The notes under the pieces: generated by a model | What the model was told of the DNA's origin: nothing | Databases searched by the model: none | What the model saw: only the letters and a program-made list of their open reading frames with translations | Source of the DNA: ZC4RG25 sp023428365 | GTDB taxonomy: Bacteria; Pseudomonadota; Alphaproteobacteria; Rhizobiales; Hyphomicrobiaceae | Length of the DNA stretch: 64,000 nt | NCBI GenBank assembly: GCA_050283925.1 | Contig: JBNOAI010000007.1 | Location: 1-64,000 of the forward strand | Direction of reading: 5' to 3' | Position numbers and translations under genes: made by a program | Shown: piece by piece, positions 17,189 through 26,367 of the stretch | How positions within the stretch are numbered: position 1 is the stretch's first letter | How the letters are laid out: each line of letters opens with the position of its first letter

Positions 17189-18691
17189 ATGGACGTGATC
17201 TCCAATTTGTTGCTGGGTCTCGATACCGCAGCAACGATGACCAATTTGCTGGCGTGCTTTCTGGGCGTTTTCCTCGGTACGGCTATTGGTGTTTTGCCCG
17301 GGCTAGGCCCCGTTGCGACGATTTCAATTCTGCTGCCAATCACTTTCGGATTTCCGCCAGTAGCCTCTCTGATCATGCTGGCCGGCATCTATTACGGTGC
17401 GCAGTATGGTGGTTCGACCACCGCGATTCTTGTGAATTTGCCGGGTGAGCCTTCGGCAGTCGTTACGGCTTTGGAAGGTTACAAGCTGGCACGCAAGGGT
17501 CGGGCGAGCCAGACACTCGCTGTCGCCGCGATCGGCTCGTTCATCGCCGGAACAATCGCAACGCTCGCGATTGCATTGTTTTCACCGCCCCTTGCCGAAC
17601 TCGCGATCCATTTCGGTCCGGCTGAATATTTCTCGTTGATGATGCTGGGCCTCGTGGCTTCCATCGTTCTCGCGGAAGGCGCTCTGCTGCATGCTTTGGC
17701 AATGATCGTGCTCGGCCTCCTGTTCGGGATCGTGGGGACCGACGTTAATTCCGGCGCGATCCGCATGACACTCGGTTTGCCTGAACTGTCGGATGGTTTG
17801 AACTTCGTCGTCATTGCGATGGGCATCTTTGGTCTGGCGGAGATCGTCGCCAACCTGCAGGACGAAAAACGTCGAGCCGTGGTGACGACGAGCCTGCGTG
17901 GAATCCTACCTACGTGGGCGGATTGGAAGCGCATCGCTGCACCGATCCTCCGTGGTACCGCGCTCGGATCTGTTCTTGGCATTCTGCCTGGCGGCGGCGC
18001 TATGCTGGCGTCTTTCGTGAGCTACTCCGTGGAGAAGAAAGTATCGTCTCATCGCGACGAGTTCGGCCAGGGCGCAATAGAAGGCGTTGCAGGTCCTGAA
18101 TCGGCCAACAACGCCGCAGCGCAGACCTCCTTCATTCCGATGCTTACGCTGGGGATTCCATCAAACCCGGTAATGGCTCTCATGATCGGTGCATTGATCA
18201 TTCAGGGCATCCAACCCGGGCCGATGGTCATGACAGAGCAGCCGGCACTGTTTTGGGGCGTCATCGTTTCGATGTGGATCGGCAACCTCTTCCTGCTGGG
18301 TCTGAACCTCCCGCTGGTCGGTCTGTGGGCGAGGATGATTTCGATCCCATATCACTTTCTATACCCGGCAATCATTCTGTTCTGCGTAATCGGCGCGTTC
18401 AGCCTCAATAATTCGGTCTTCGATATCTATGCCTTGTGCGTATTCGGCGTCTTCGGATATGTGCTGCGGATCATCGGCTGCGAGCCTGCCCCCATGTTAT
18501 TGGGGTTCGTCCTTGGCCCGATGATCGAAGAACACATGCGCCGCGCGCTTCTTTTGTCGAATGGTGATCCGTCGGTTTTCGTGACCAGCCCGTGGAGCGC
18601 CGCAATGTTGTTCATTGCTGCCGCGTTGCTTCTCGTGGTTCTGCTGCCGCAGGTGCGGCGCAACAGAACCGAGGCGTTCCGTGAAGAATAA
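17189..18691 (+). CDS. Tripartite tricarboxylate transporter large permease (TctA)
   Basis: A 500-residue polytopic inner-membrane protein. The diagnostic N-terminal segment is complete: GTAIGVLPGLGPVATISILL, then IYYGAQYGGSTTAIL and LPGEPSAVVTALEGY. A second copy of the gate motif, SVLGILPGGGAMLASFVSY, comes around residue 265, followed by GPESANNAAAQTSFIPMLTL, typical of TctA. It completes the TctCBA importer with the genes at 14581 and 16700. A short 7-bp stem-loop (CTGGTCG/CGACCAG, 18694-18715) sits between this gene and ggt2 and may tune expression. Confidence 0.95.
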   Translation: MDVISNLLLGLDTAATMTNLLACFLGVFLGTAIGVLPGLGPVATISILLPITFGFPPVASLIMLAGIYYGAQYGGSTTAILVNLPGEPSAVVTALEGYKLARKGRASQTLAVAAIGSFIAGTIATLAIALFSPPLAELAIHFGPAEYFSLMMLGLVASIVLAEGALLHALAMIVLGLLFGIVGTDVNSGAIRMTLGLPELSDGLNFVVIAMGIFGLAEIVANLQDEKRRAVVTTSLRGILPTWADWKRIAAPILRGTALGSVLGILPGGGAMLASFVSYSVEKKVSSHRDEFGQGAIEGVAGPESANNAAAQTSFIPMLTLGIPSNPVMALMIGALIIQGIQPGPMVMTEQPALFWGVIVSMWIGNLFLLGLNLPLVGLWARMISIPYHFLYPAIILFCVIGAFSLNNSVFDIYALCVFGVFGYVLRIIGCEPAPMLLGFVLGPMIEEHMRRALLLSNGDPSVFVTSPWSAAMLFIAAALLLVVLLPQVRRNRTEAFREE

Positions 18692-18733
18692 GACTGGTCG
18701 CTTTGTGCCGACCAGATGATCTGAGGATACGAC

Positions 18734-20461
18734 ATGACCGCTTTCAAGTTTGGCACTTCGTTCCGCCCCCTCGTGATGGGGCGTCGACACATGGTGTCAT
18801 CCGGCCACTACCTGGCAACTCAGGCTGCACTCAAGGTGCTTGATGCCGGTGGAAACGCTGTCGATGCCGGTGTCGCTGGTGGACTTACGCTCAATGTGGT
18901 CGAGCCGCAGATGTGCGTCTTCACCGGCGTCGCGCCGATTATGATCTATTCCGCGGAGGAACAGCGTCTTCTGACACTCGATGGACTTGGGACGTGGCCG
19001 CAACTGGCCGATCGTGAGGAGTTGGGACGCATCGGTAAGACCTGTGTGCCTGAGGGCATCCTCCAAACTGTAGTTCCAGGTGCGCCAGCGTCATGGCTGA
19101 CCGCACTCGAGCGCTTCGGCACGATGAGTTTTGAGGACGTGGCCCAGGCCGCGGTTGAATACGCCCGCAATGGGTTCGTGACCGATCCCATGATGTCGTT
19201 GACCATCAAGAACAAGATCGCGGATTTTCCGGCGGGAACGGAGGCCGGGAAGATTTTCTGCCCAGGTGGCAAGCCGCCCGAAGTCGGTGACGTATTCGTT
19301 CAATCCGATCTTGCACGCACCTTCCAATATCTCATCGACGAGGAGCGCGCTGCGCGCAAGCACGGTCGCGAGCGCGGCATAGCCGCAGCTCGGGACGCGG
19401 TTTACAAGGGCGATCTGGCCAAGATTTTTGTCGACTACCATAAGAATAACGGTGGTCTGCTGCGCGAAAACGATCTGGCGAACTACCAGACAACGATCGA
19501 TGTGCCGGTTTCAATCAATTTCCGGGGCGTCGATGTCTATTCTTGCGGGCCTTGGTGTCAGGGACCAATGCTCCTGCAGATCCTACGCATTTGTGATGCG
19601 ATGAAGCTGGATCAGTACGGCCACAACAGTGCCGCCTATCTGCATGGGTTGATCGAGGCCATCAAGCTGGTTGCAGCAGATCGTGAGGCCTACTACGGCG
19701 ATCCGAAATTCGTTTCGGTTCCCATCGAGACGCTTTTGTCGGCTGCCTACGCGCAGACCCGGGCATCGCAAATCAATCCGGACAAAGCGTTCCCTGCCAT
19801 GCCTTCTCCCGGCCATGCAACTCAGGATGCTCGGACATCGACTGCAAAACCACTATCCGTCATCGATGCGCCGCTGGACACGTCGTACGTCTCGGTCGTC
19901 GACCGGCATGGCAATGCCTTTTCGGCGACACCCAGTGACGGCGTTATGCGCAAGTGTCCGATCATACCGGGCACAGGCCTGCCGCTATCGCCGCGTGGTA
20001 TTCAATCACGGATCGAGGCGGATCATCCCTCGTCCATCGCTCCGGGCAAGCGACCGCGTCTGACGCCTAACCCTGCGATCGCAATCAAGGACGGCGAGTT
20101 TGTCATGCCGTTCGGAACGCCGGGTGGCGATCTCCAGGTGCAGGCGATGAGCCAAGTGTTCATGAACATGGTCGCGTTCGGTATGGACGCGCAGTGTGCC
20201 GTCGAACAAGCGCGCGTCTATTCCTACAGCTATCCGGATTCCTTCGCACCGCACGCCTATTATCCCGGCTTGCTGAAGTACGAGGAGGGCATCGCGAGCG
20301 AAGTCCTGGGCGACTTGGCTACGCGGGGGCATGAGGTAACGCCGTGGCCGACTGGCGAATGGTCGAGGACCGGTGTCTGCATCACCATTGACGATCGTCG
20401 CCGCGGCATCAAACTTGGTGCCGCCGACAGCCGGCGGATGTCATATGCGCTTGGCAACTGA
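18734..20461 (+). CDS. Gamma-glutamyltransferase-fold Ntn hydrolase, paralogue 2
   Basis: A 575-residue paralogue of the genes at 6391 and 28031. The predicted self-cleavage and catalytic Thr is Thr383 in LDTSYVSVVD. AGGNAVDAGVAGG and FGTPGGD are present. The Arg114-equivalent region reads DGLGTWP, and the Ser-Ser pair region reads RPRLTPNPA, so gamma-glutamyl recognition is not conserved. A motif CGPWCQGP (about residues 271-278) replaces the Pro-Ser-Gly loop of true GGT. There is no signal peptide. It is the last gene of the XRE/TctC/M19/TctB/TctA operon and also lies upstream of a complete dipeptide-type ABC importer, so either system could supply its substrate. Function as an amidohydrolase is inferred. 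Confidence 0.85.
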   Translation: MTAFKFGTSFRPLVMGRRHMVSSGHYLATQAALKVLDAGGNAVDAGVAGGLTLNVVEPQMCVFTGVAPIMIYSAEEQRLLTLDGLGTWPQLADREELGRIGKTCVPEGILQTVVPGAPASWLTALERFGTMSFEDVAQAAVEYARNGFVTDPMMSLTIKNKIADFPAGTEAGKIFCPGGKPPEVGDVFVQSDLARTFQYLIDEERAARKHGRERGIAAARDAVYKGDLAKIFVDYHKNNGGLLRENDLANYQTTIDVPVSINFRGVDVYSCGPWCQGPMLLQILRICDAMKLDQYGHNSAAYLHGLIEAIKLVAADREAYYGDPKFVSVPIETLLSAAYAQTRASQINPDKAFPAMPSPGHATQDARTSTAKPLSVIDAPLDTSYVSVVDRHGNAFSATPSDGVMRKCPIIPGTGLPLSPRGIQSRIEADHPSSIAPGKRPRLTPNPAIAIKDGEFVMPFGTPGGDLQVQAMSQVFMNMVAFGMDAQCAVEQARVYSYSYPDSFAPHAYYPGLLKYEEGIASEVLGDLATRGHEVTPWPTGEWSRTGVCITIDDRRRGIKLGAADSRRMSYALGN

Positions 20462-20753
20462 GACAGTGTGACTGAGGCGGCGGCGCACGACAGCGATTGC
20501 AGCATCTTCAGGTTTGCAGCAACGCGCCAGTTGAGACGGCAGTCGAAGGTGAATTTGATAACCCGGCACATTAATGCCCGTTGGGTATCAATTCCCGGCT
20601 CAACGGATAATTGCCGATAACCATGAGCGCACCTAAACTGCCTTCTTCCAGCAAGGGTCGCCCAACCTTCTGATGCGAGTGGGCGATATCTAGCAGGCGG
20701 CGGGTCAGACAAGAAAAGCCGACACGCACGCTTCAAAGGGTCCAGGACAATCG
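20462..20753. promoter_or_regulatory. Intergenic region before the ABC importer
   Basis: 292 bp with no convincing gene. It probably contains the promoter of the ABC importer operon that begins at 20754. I see no clear terminator for ggt2 and no strong palindrome; an imperfect dyad (GATAACCCG ... GGGTATC, near 20557-20590) is the only candidate site. Confidence 0.35.
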
Positions 20754-21710
20754 ATGATCGTTCAGGCAATTCTCTATCGCGTACTCTACGCGCTGCCGAT
20801 CCTGATCGGTGTGACGGTCATTTGCTTCGCGCTGATTTACCTGGGGCCTGTCGATCCCATCACTGCGATCACGCCCGATGACGCGACGCCTGAACAGATC
20901 GCGATGATCCGCCAAGCCTATGGCTTCGACCGGCCGCTACCGATCCAGTACCTGAGCTGGTTGGGGCAGGTCCTCACGGGAGATCTGGGAGTTTCGTTGC
21001 AGACGCGGCAGCCGGTTGTGGAACTGCTGTTTCCTGCTCTGGCCAACACAATGATGCTGGCCCTGTTCGCGACCGTGTTGAGCTTTGTGGTTGCATTTCT
21101 GCTGGGCACCATCGCTGCCGTATATTACGGGCGTTGGCCGGATCGCGTGCTGAGCAGCTTTGCAGCGGTCTGCGTCAGCGTGCCGAATTACTGGTTCGCG
21201 ATCGTGCTGGTGGCAATCTTTTCGGTCGAACTGAATTGGTTGCCCGCAATGGGTATCGGCCCCGGCGGTTCCCGCAATTGGGCGTGGGATGCACAGCATC
21301 TGCGTCATCTGATTCTTCCGGTTATCGCGATCTCGATGATCCCGATCGGCGTGATCTCACGTACCGTGCGTGCTGCAATTCTCGAAACGCTCAGCCAGGA
21401 ATTCGTCGAGGCGCTGCGTGCCCGCGGACTTCCCGGTTGGTGGATCATGTGTCATGTGCTGCGCAACGCGGCGCCGACGATCCTCGCCGTTGCCGGATTG
21501 CAGTTCGGTCAGATGCTCGGCGGCTCGATTCTGATCGAGACGATTTTCGCCTGGCCCGGTTCTGGGATGCTTCTGTTCCAATCGATCTTTAAGCGCGACC
21601 TGCCTGTGCTGCAGGGCACGATCGCCGTGATTGCTCTGCTGTTCGTATTCATCAATCTGGCCGTCGACATCCTCCAAGCTTACCTCGATCCGAGGATCGA
21701 ACGCCGATGA
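20754..21710 (+). CDS. ABC transporter permease, dipeptide/nickel family (DppB-like)
   Basis: A 318-residue inner-membrane permease with the DppB layout. An N-terminal helix (LYALPILIGVTVICFALIYL) is followed by the conserved periplasmic segment DPITAI and LPIQYLSWLGQVLTGDLG. The cytoplasmic EAA loop reads EFVEALRARGLPGWWIMCHV, with the coupling Gly. The C-terminal part IETIFAWPGSGMLLFQSI is typical. It is the first gene of a permease-permease-ATPase-ATPase-binding protein set. Its stop overlaps the next gene by 4 bp. The system imports oligopeptides or other amides; the exact cargo is unknown. Confidence 0.94.
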   Translation: MIVQAILYRVLYALPILIGVTVICFALIYLGPVDPITAITPDDATPEQIAMIRQAYGFDRPLPIQYLSWLGQVLTGDLGVSLQTRQPVVELLFPALANTMMLALFATVLSFVVAFLLGTIAAVYYGRWPDRVLSSFAAVCVSVPNYWFAIVLVAIFSVELNWLPAMGIGPGGSRNWAWDAQHLRHLILPVIAISMIPIGVISRTVRAAILETLSQEFVEALRARGLPGWWIMCHVLRNAAPTILAVAGLQFGQMLGGSILIETIFAWPGSGMLLFQSIFKRDLPVLQGTIAVIALLFVFINLAVDILQAYLDPRIERR

Positions 21711-22567
21711 TTGCCATGGCGAAGACACAGCGCTGGAGCGGGGGCGTTCTATCGTTCATGGGGCGCGACCCTTATACGACCGTGTTTGCTGCACTGGTCG
21801 TGCTGATCATTCTGTCGGCAGTCGCGGCGCCGATCCTAGCGCCGTTCGATCCCAGCACTGGCAATGCGATGAAACGTTTGGCTCCGATCGGCACCGCAGG
21901 ACACCTGCTCGGCACCGATGAGCTTGGCCGCGATATGCTCTCGCGTCTTCTGTACGGCGGACGGGTGTCGTTGCTGCTTGGTGTGCTGCCCGTGTTTTTC
22001 GCACTCTTGATTGGTGGTACGCTTGGCGTTGTCGCCGGTTTCATGGGCGGATGGGTCAACATGGTGATCATGCGGACCATGGACGTCTTCTACGCGTTCC
22101 CATCGGTGCTGCTTGCGATCGGGCTATCCGGTGCGCTCGGTGCCGGTCCTGGAAATCTTGTGATCGCGGTAACAGCGGTTCTCACACCGCAAATCGCGCG
22201 CGTCACCGAAAGCGTAACGACTCAAGTTCGATCATTCGGCTTCATCGAAGCGGCCCGCGCGAGCGGGGCCGGATCATTCATGATTATCCGGTACCACGTA
22301 CTGCGCAATGTGGTCGGCCCCGTGCTGGTGTTCGCAACCAGTCTGGTCAGCGTCAGCATGATCATCTCGGCGGGACTCAACTTTCTTGGCTTCGGTGTTC
22401 AGCCACCCACGCCCGACTGGGGCTTGATGCTCAACACACTGCGCCAGTCGATCTGGATCAATCCCGATGTGGCAGCACTGCCAGGTGTCATGATTTTCCT
22501 GACCTCATTCTGTTTCAGCCAGCTCAGCGACGGCTTGCGCCGTCTGCTCGACGTCAAACAGCAGTGA
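21707..22567 (+). CDS. ABC transporter permease, dipeptide/nickel family (DppC-like)
   Basis: A 286-residue permease. An N-terminal helix is followed by PFDPSTGNAMKRLAPIGTAG and HLLGTDELGRDMLSRLLYGG, the hallmark of DppC/OppC proteins. The EAA loop is FIEAARASGAGSFMIIRYHV. It pairs with the DppB-like subunit to form the channel and overlaps that gene by ATGA-type coupling. The C-terminus LSDGLRRLLDVKQQ is typical of the family. Confidence 0.94.
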   Translation: MIAMAKTQRWSGGVLSFMGRDPYTTVFAALVVLIILSAVAAPILAPFDPSTGNAMKRLAPIGTAGHLLGTDELGRDMLSRLLYGGRVSLLLGVLPVFFALLIGGTLGVVAGFMGGWVNMVIMRTMDVFYAFPSVLLAIGLSGALGAGPGNLVIAVTAVLTPQIARVTESVTTQVRSFGFIEAARASGAGSFMIIRYHVLRNVVGPVLVFATSLVSVSMIISAGLNFLGFGVQPPTPDWGLMLNTLRQSIWINPDVAALPGVMIFLTSFCFSQLSDGLRRLLDVKQQ

Positions 22568-22574
22568 GGGCGGC

Positions 22575-23582
22575 GTGAGCATGGCAGCGTCCACAGCAGC
22601 TCTGGTCAAGGTTCGCGGACTGCGGAAGCACTTCCATCAGAAGGGAGGCTTTGCCCAACCGGCGGCTACGATCCGTGCGGTGGAGGATATTTCTTTCGAC
22701 GTGATGGCGGGCGAAACGCTGGGTGTCGTCGGGGAGTCGGGTTGCGGAAAATCGACGGCAGCGCGGTTGATGCTGAAGCTCGTCCAGCCCGATGCCGGGG
22801 AGATTACATTTGGTGGCCATGCCATAGGCAGTAAAGCGCTTCCCATGCGCCAGTTTCGCCGGCAGGCGCAGATGGTGTTCCAGGATTCGCATTCCTCTCT
22901 CAACCCGCGCCTGACGATCGAGGACAGCGTTGCGTTCGCGCCAATTGTGCATGGCGTTTCCCGTTCCGAGGCGCGGCAGAAAGCGCGACGTGTGCTCTCC
23001 GATGTTGGTTTGGCGGCGGACCGGTTCGCTGACCGATATCCGCATGAGTTATCGGGTGGACAGCGTCAACGCGTGAATATTGCACGTGCGCTCGTGATCG
23101 ATCCGCGGCTTGTGGTGTTCGACGAGGCAGTCTCGGCGCTCGACAAGTCGATCGAGGCGCAGGTTCTGGCGCTCATCCAGGAACTCAAGACGCGCCTTGG
23201 CCTCACCTACGTTTTCATTTCGCACGATCTCAACGTGGTCCAGCACGTCTCGGATCGTGTGATGATCATGTATCTCGGCAAGGTCGTGGAAATCGGCGAT
23301 GTCCGCGATATCTACCGGACGCCGCGTCATCCCTACACAAAGGCGTTGCTAGCCTCACGGCCAAGCATGGATCCGGAGCGGCGTACCGAAGCGGTGCCGC
23401 TCGCCGGTGATCCTCCCAATCCCATCAATCCGCCGTCCGGTTGCCGGTTCCGCACGCGCTGTCCGCTGGCGATGGAGGTTTGCAGCCGTGTTGAGCCGTC
23501 GCTGTCGCCGTTGATCGGCGGCACCGGTCATCAGGTTGCCTGCCATGCGGTGCCTGATCGCATTCTCGACGGAGCGCTGTGA
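22575..23582 (+). CDS. ABC transporter ATPase, dipeptide family (DppF-like)
   Basis: A 335-residue cytoplasmic ATPase. Walker A is GESGCGKST, the Q-loop MVFQDSHSSLNPR, the signature LSGGQRQRVNIARAL, Walker B VVFDEAVSALD, and the switch His lies in FISHDLN. The C-terminal extension with PPSGCRFRTRCPLAMEVC is the OppF/DppF peptide-importer domain, which can carry an iron-sulphur cluster in related proteins. The start is GTG at 22575 or ATG at 22581. The stop overlaps the next ATPase gene. Confidence 0.94.
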   Translation: MSMAASTAALVKVRGLRKHFHQKGGFAQPAATIRAVEDISFDVMAGETLGVVGESGCGKSTAARLMLKLVQPDAGEITFGGHAIGSKALPMRQFRRQAQMVFQDSHSSLNPRLTIEDSVAFAPIVHGVSRSEARQKARRVLSDVGLAADRFADRYPHELSGGQRQRVNIARALVIDPRLVVFDEAVSALDKSIEAQVLALIQELKTRLGLTYVFISHDLNVVQHVSDRVMIMYLGKVVEIGDVRDIYRTPRHPYTKALLASRPSMDPERRTEAVPLAGDPPNPINPPSGCRFRTRCPLAMEVCSRVEPSLSPLIGGTGHQVACHAVPDRILDGAL

Positions 23583-24397
23583 TGCCTGTCGTAGAAATTC
23601 GCGATTTACGCATTGCTTTCGCTGCACGCGGGCGGACCGTTCAGGCCGTCGATGGCGTAGATTTGACGCTCGAGCAAGGAGAGGTGCTGGGGCTACTCGG
23701 CGAATCCGGTTCGGGCAAGAGTGTAACCTTGCGATCAATCCTGGGATTGGTCCCGAAACGCCGGGCCATCGTCAGCGGTCACGTCCGCACGATGGGCGTC
23801 GACGTTCTGACAGCGAGGGAGCGCGACTTGCAGGCTCTGCGCGGTCCCAAGGTCGCGATGGTATTTCAGGAGCCAATGACGGCGCTTGATCCGGTCTACA
23901 CGATCGGCCGGCAGATCATGGAACCGATCGTCGCTCATGAAGGTGTGAGTTGGACCGAGGCCGGTCGGCGTGCGCGAGAGCTGTTGGAACGCGTTCAGAT
24001 TCCCTCGCCGGAGCGACGCTTGAACGCCTACCCGCACGAGCTGTCCGGTGGGCTGCGGCAGCGTGCGATGATCGCAATTGCACTGGCCTGCCGACCCAAG
24101 GTGCTGCTTGCCGATGAGCCAACCACCGCGTTGGACGCGACGGTCCAGATTCAAGTGCTGCTCCTGCTGCGAGAACTCCAGAAAGACTTGGGTATGGCCG
24201 TTATCATGGTCACGCACGACGTGGGCGTCGCGGCCGAAGTCTCGGATCGCATCGCCGTTATGCATCTTGGCAAGGTCGTCGAGCAGGGAACGGCAGTGGA
24301 TGTTCTGAAACGTCCGCAGCACGCCTACACGCAATCCTTGCTGCGCGCGACACTTCGACCGGACGACGAGATGGAAACGACAGTCACGCAGGCTTAG
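23582..24397 (+). CDS. ABC transporter ATPase, dipeptide family (DppD-like)
   Basis: A 271-residue ATPase with Walker A GESGSGKS, Q-loop MVFQEPMTALDP, signature LSGGLRQRAMIAIAL, Walker B LLADEPTTALD and MVTHDVG. Gly-Gly-Leu in place of Gly-Gly-Gln in the signature is found in some DppD proteins. I start at ATG 23582, which overlaps the previous stop as TGATG; a GTG 3 bp earlier is also open. It lacks much of the C-terminal Cys-containing tail of longer DppD proteins, ending soon after the RPQHAYTQSLL segment. A 12-bp palindrome, CACGCCGGCGTG, follows the stop. Confidence 0.93.
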   Translation: MPVVEIRDLRIAFAARGRTVQAVDGVDLTLEQGEVLGLLGESGSGKSVTLRSILGLVPKRRAIVSGHVRTMGVDVLTARERDLQALRGPKVAMVFQEPMTALDPVYTIGRQIMEPIVAHEGVSWTEAGRRARELLERVQIPSPERRLNAYPHELSGGLRQRAMIAIALACRPKVLLADEPTTALDATVQIQVLLLLRELQKDLGMAVIMVTHDVGVAAEVSDRIAVMHLGKVVEQGTAVDVLKRPQHAYTQSLLRATLRPDDEMETTVTQA

Positions 24398-24449
24398 CCA
24401 CGCACGCCGGCGTGACCGGCTTCATATTTAACTAGAAAGGGAGACAAAC

Positions 24450-26069
24450 TTGAAACTGCTATCACGAATGTTTTTGCGCCGGGGCGCGAGCATTCTTGCT
24501 CTCGCTGTGGCCTGTTATGCGTTGCCTGCCGCTGCGCAGACGACGAAGGACACGTTGCGGGTCGGCATCAATATTGCCGAGCTGCCGACAGCGGATGGCC
24601 AGCCGACGCAAGGTGGCACCGGATTCCGCTGGATGGGTTGGACCATCTACGATTCCCTCGTCTATTGGGATGTCACCCAGGATAAGACGGTTCCGGTCGA
24701 GATTCCTTATCTCGCCGAGGAATATTCCGTTCGCCCCGAGGATAAGTCCAAGTTGGTGTTCAAGCTGCGCAAGGACGTCAAGTTCCATGACGGCTCCGAC
24801 TTCAACGCCGATGCCGTGATCTGGAATCTGGAGAAGCTGTTCAAGAAGGACGCTCCCCAGTACGACCCCAAACAGATCAGCGCCACTGCGTGCTGCATGA
24901 TGGATATCAAGGGCTGGACCAAGATCGACGATTACACCGTCGAAATGGATACCGGCACGCCTGATGCCAACACGCTTTATCGTCTGCCTTGGCTGCGGAT
25001 GGCCAGTCCGACCCAGTGGAAGAAGCTGGGTAGCTGGGAGGCGTTCGAGAAGAATCCGTCAGGTACGGGGCCATTCAAGGTTGCGGAAATTATCCCCGGC
25101 CAGCGCGCCGTTCTTGTTCGCAACGAGAACTATTGGAATAAGGATCGCCTGCCGAAAGTAGCGCGCATGGAGCTGCTGCCGATTGCGGACCACAATACCC
25201 GCACCGCAGCGCTGCTGTCGGGCCAAGTCGACTTCATTGAAGCACCGCCGCCGGACATTATTCCGCGACTGGAATCGGCGGGCATGCAAATCGTTCGCAA
25301 CCGCTATCCGCACATCTGGCCCTATATCCTGCGGGTTGCCGGGGATGCGACGCCCTTCAAGGATGTTCGGGTTCGCCAAGCGATCAACCTCGCCATCGAC
25401 CGCGAAGCCATGGTCAAGATGCTGAGCGGAAACGCGCTGGCCGCGACCGGTCTGATGCTGCCCGACAGCCCTTGGTACGGATCACCGTCGTTCAAGCTTC
25501 GCTACGATCCTGAAGAAGCAAAGAAGCTATTGAAGGAAGCAGGATACGGACCGGAAAATCCGCTCAAGTTCACCATCCTGATCTCGCCGGGCGGTTCCGG
25601 TCAGATGCAGCCCCTGCCAATGAACGAGTTCATCCAGCAGAACCTGAAAGCGGTTGGCATCGATCTCAGCTTCAATGTGGTCGAATGGCAGACGCTGCGC
25701 ACGATGCGCAACAAGGGCCCGCTGGATCCGTCGAACATCGGCATTCACGGCGTCAACAATAGCTGGGATACCTCAGGTCCGGCGATCGGCATGGAGAACA
25801 TCTTCGCGTCCTGGAAGATCTCTCCGAAGGGCGTCAACTGGGGTGTCCATGACGAAGAGCTGGATAAGGTGATCCAGCAGATCCAAACGACGTTCGATCG
25901 CGCCGAGGTCGACAAGCTGATGCAGAAGGCTCATGAAATCGTGGTCGATAAGGCTTACTGGCTCTACGTGGTCCACGATATCAATGTTCACGCCATGTCG
26001 CCGCGGGTAAAGAATTTCCGCCCGGCCATCACGTGGTACGTCGACTACACGCAAATCACGGTCGAATGA
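24450..26069 (+). CDS. ABC transporter substrate-binding protein, family 5 (peptide/nickel type)
   Basis: A 539-residue periplasmic protein. The signal peptide runs to about residue 29 (ASILALAVACYALPAAAQ). The mature part has SBP_bac_5 features: LRVGINIAELPTADGQP, a conserved KFHDGSDFNADAVIWNLEKL, GTGPFKVAEIIPGQRAVLVR and DVRVRQAINLAIDREAMV. The start is TTG at 24450 because the AAGGGAG ribosome-binding site lies 6 bp upstream; the next ATG is 18 bp further down and too far from it. It binds the cargo of the ABC system encoded just upstream. Substrate unknown; peptides, ureides or other amides are possible given the adjacent Ntn hydrolases. Confidence 0.94.
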   Translation: MKLLSRMFLRRGASILALAVACYALPAAAQTTKDTLRVGINIAELPTADGQPTQGGTGFRWMGWTIYDSLVYWDVTQDKTVPVEIPYLAEEYSVRPEDKSKLVFKLRKDVKFHDGSDFNADAVIWNLEKLFKKDAPQYDPKQISATACCMMDIKGWTKIDDYTVEMDTGTPDANTLYRLPWLRMASPTQWKKLGSWEAFEKNPSGTGPFKVAEIIPGQRAVLVRNENYWNKDRLPKVARMELLPIADHNTRTAALLSGQVDFIEAPPPDIIPRLESAGMQIVRNRYPHIWPYILRVAGDATPFKDVRVRQAINLAIDREAMVKMLSGNALAATGLMLPDSPWYGSPSFKLRYDPEEAKKLLKEAGYGPENPLKFTILISPGGSGQMQPLPMNEFIQQNLKAVGIDLSFNVVEWQTLRTMRNKGPLDPSNIGIHGVNNSWDTSGPAIGMENIFASWKISPKGVNWGVHDEELDKVIQQIQTTFDRAEVDKLMQKAHEIVVDKAYWLYVVHDINVHAMSPRVKNFRPAITWYVDYTQITVE

Positions 26070-26076
26070 TCGAACA

Positions 26077-26108
26077 AGAGGCGGCCTCCGATATCGGGGG
26101 CCGCCTCT
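26077..26108 (+). terminator. Stem-loop after ABC binding-protein gene
   Basis: The 10-bp arms AGAGGCGGCC and GGCCGCCTCT flank a GC-rich core that can extend the stem, 7 bp after the stop codon. Only a broken T-rich tract follows, so it may act as a terminator or protect the mRNA end. Confidence 0.7.
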
Positions 26109-26241
26109 CTAATTCTTCAGTCTTTTGTTTATCAATTTTGAACGGGCGGGATGAAGCCCGACCAGAATACTTCGGCACCTTAGGGTCGATTGTCCCCGCT
26201 CAGCGGCTAGAGTATTTCCCGTTCGCTCGGAAATATTCTGC

Positions 26242-26337
26242 TGTCATCCCGGAATTTCGCGCAAGCGAAATATCCGGGACCCAGGCGTGATTTTTATGAC
26301 CTCTGGGTCCCGGCTCTCCGCTTCGGCCGGGATGACA
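26242..26337. repeat. Palindromic intergenic repeat (REP-like)
   Basis: A 96-bp element bounded by perfect 11-bp inverted ends TGTCATCCCGG ... CCGGGATGACA. Inside, a second inverted pair CCGGGACCCA ... TGGGTCCCGG allows nested hairpins, and TTTCGCGCAAGCGAAA forms another small stem. This has the look of the dispersed GTCATCCCGG palindromes common between genes in Hyphomicrobiales. It lies between the ABC binding-protein gene and the convergent amidase gene. Confidence 0.8.
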
Positions 26338-26367
26338 AAAGGATGGCTCGATCTAAATCGGAAGACG

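Noticed and set aside
24403..24414. 12-bp palindrome CACGCCGGCGTG after the second ABC ATPase gene
   Set aside because: No room for a loop and no T-tract; could occur by chance in GC-rich DNA.
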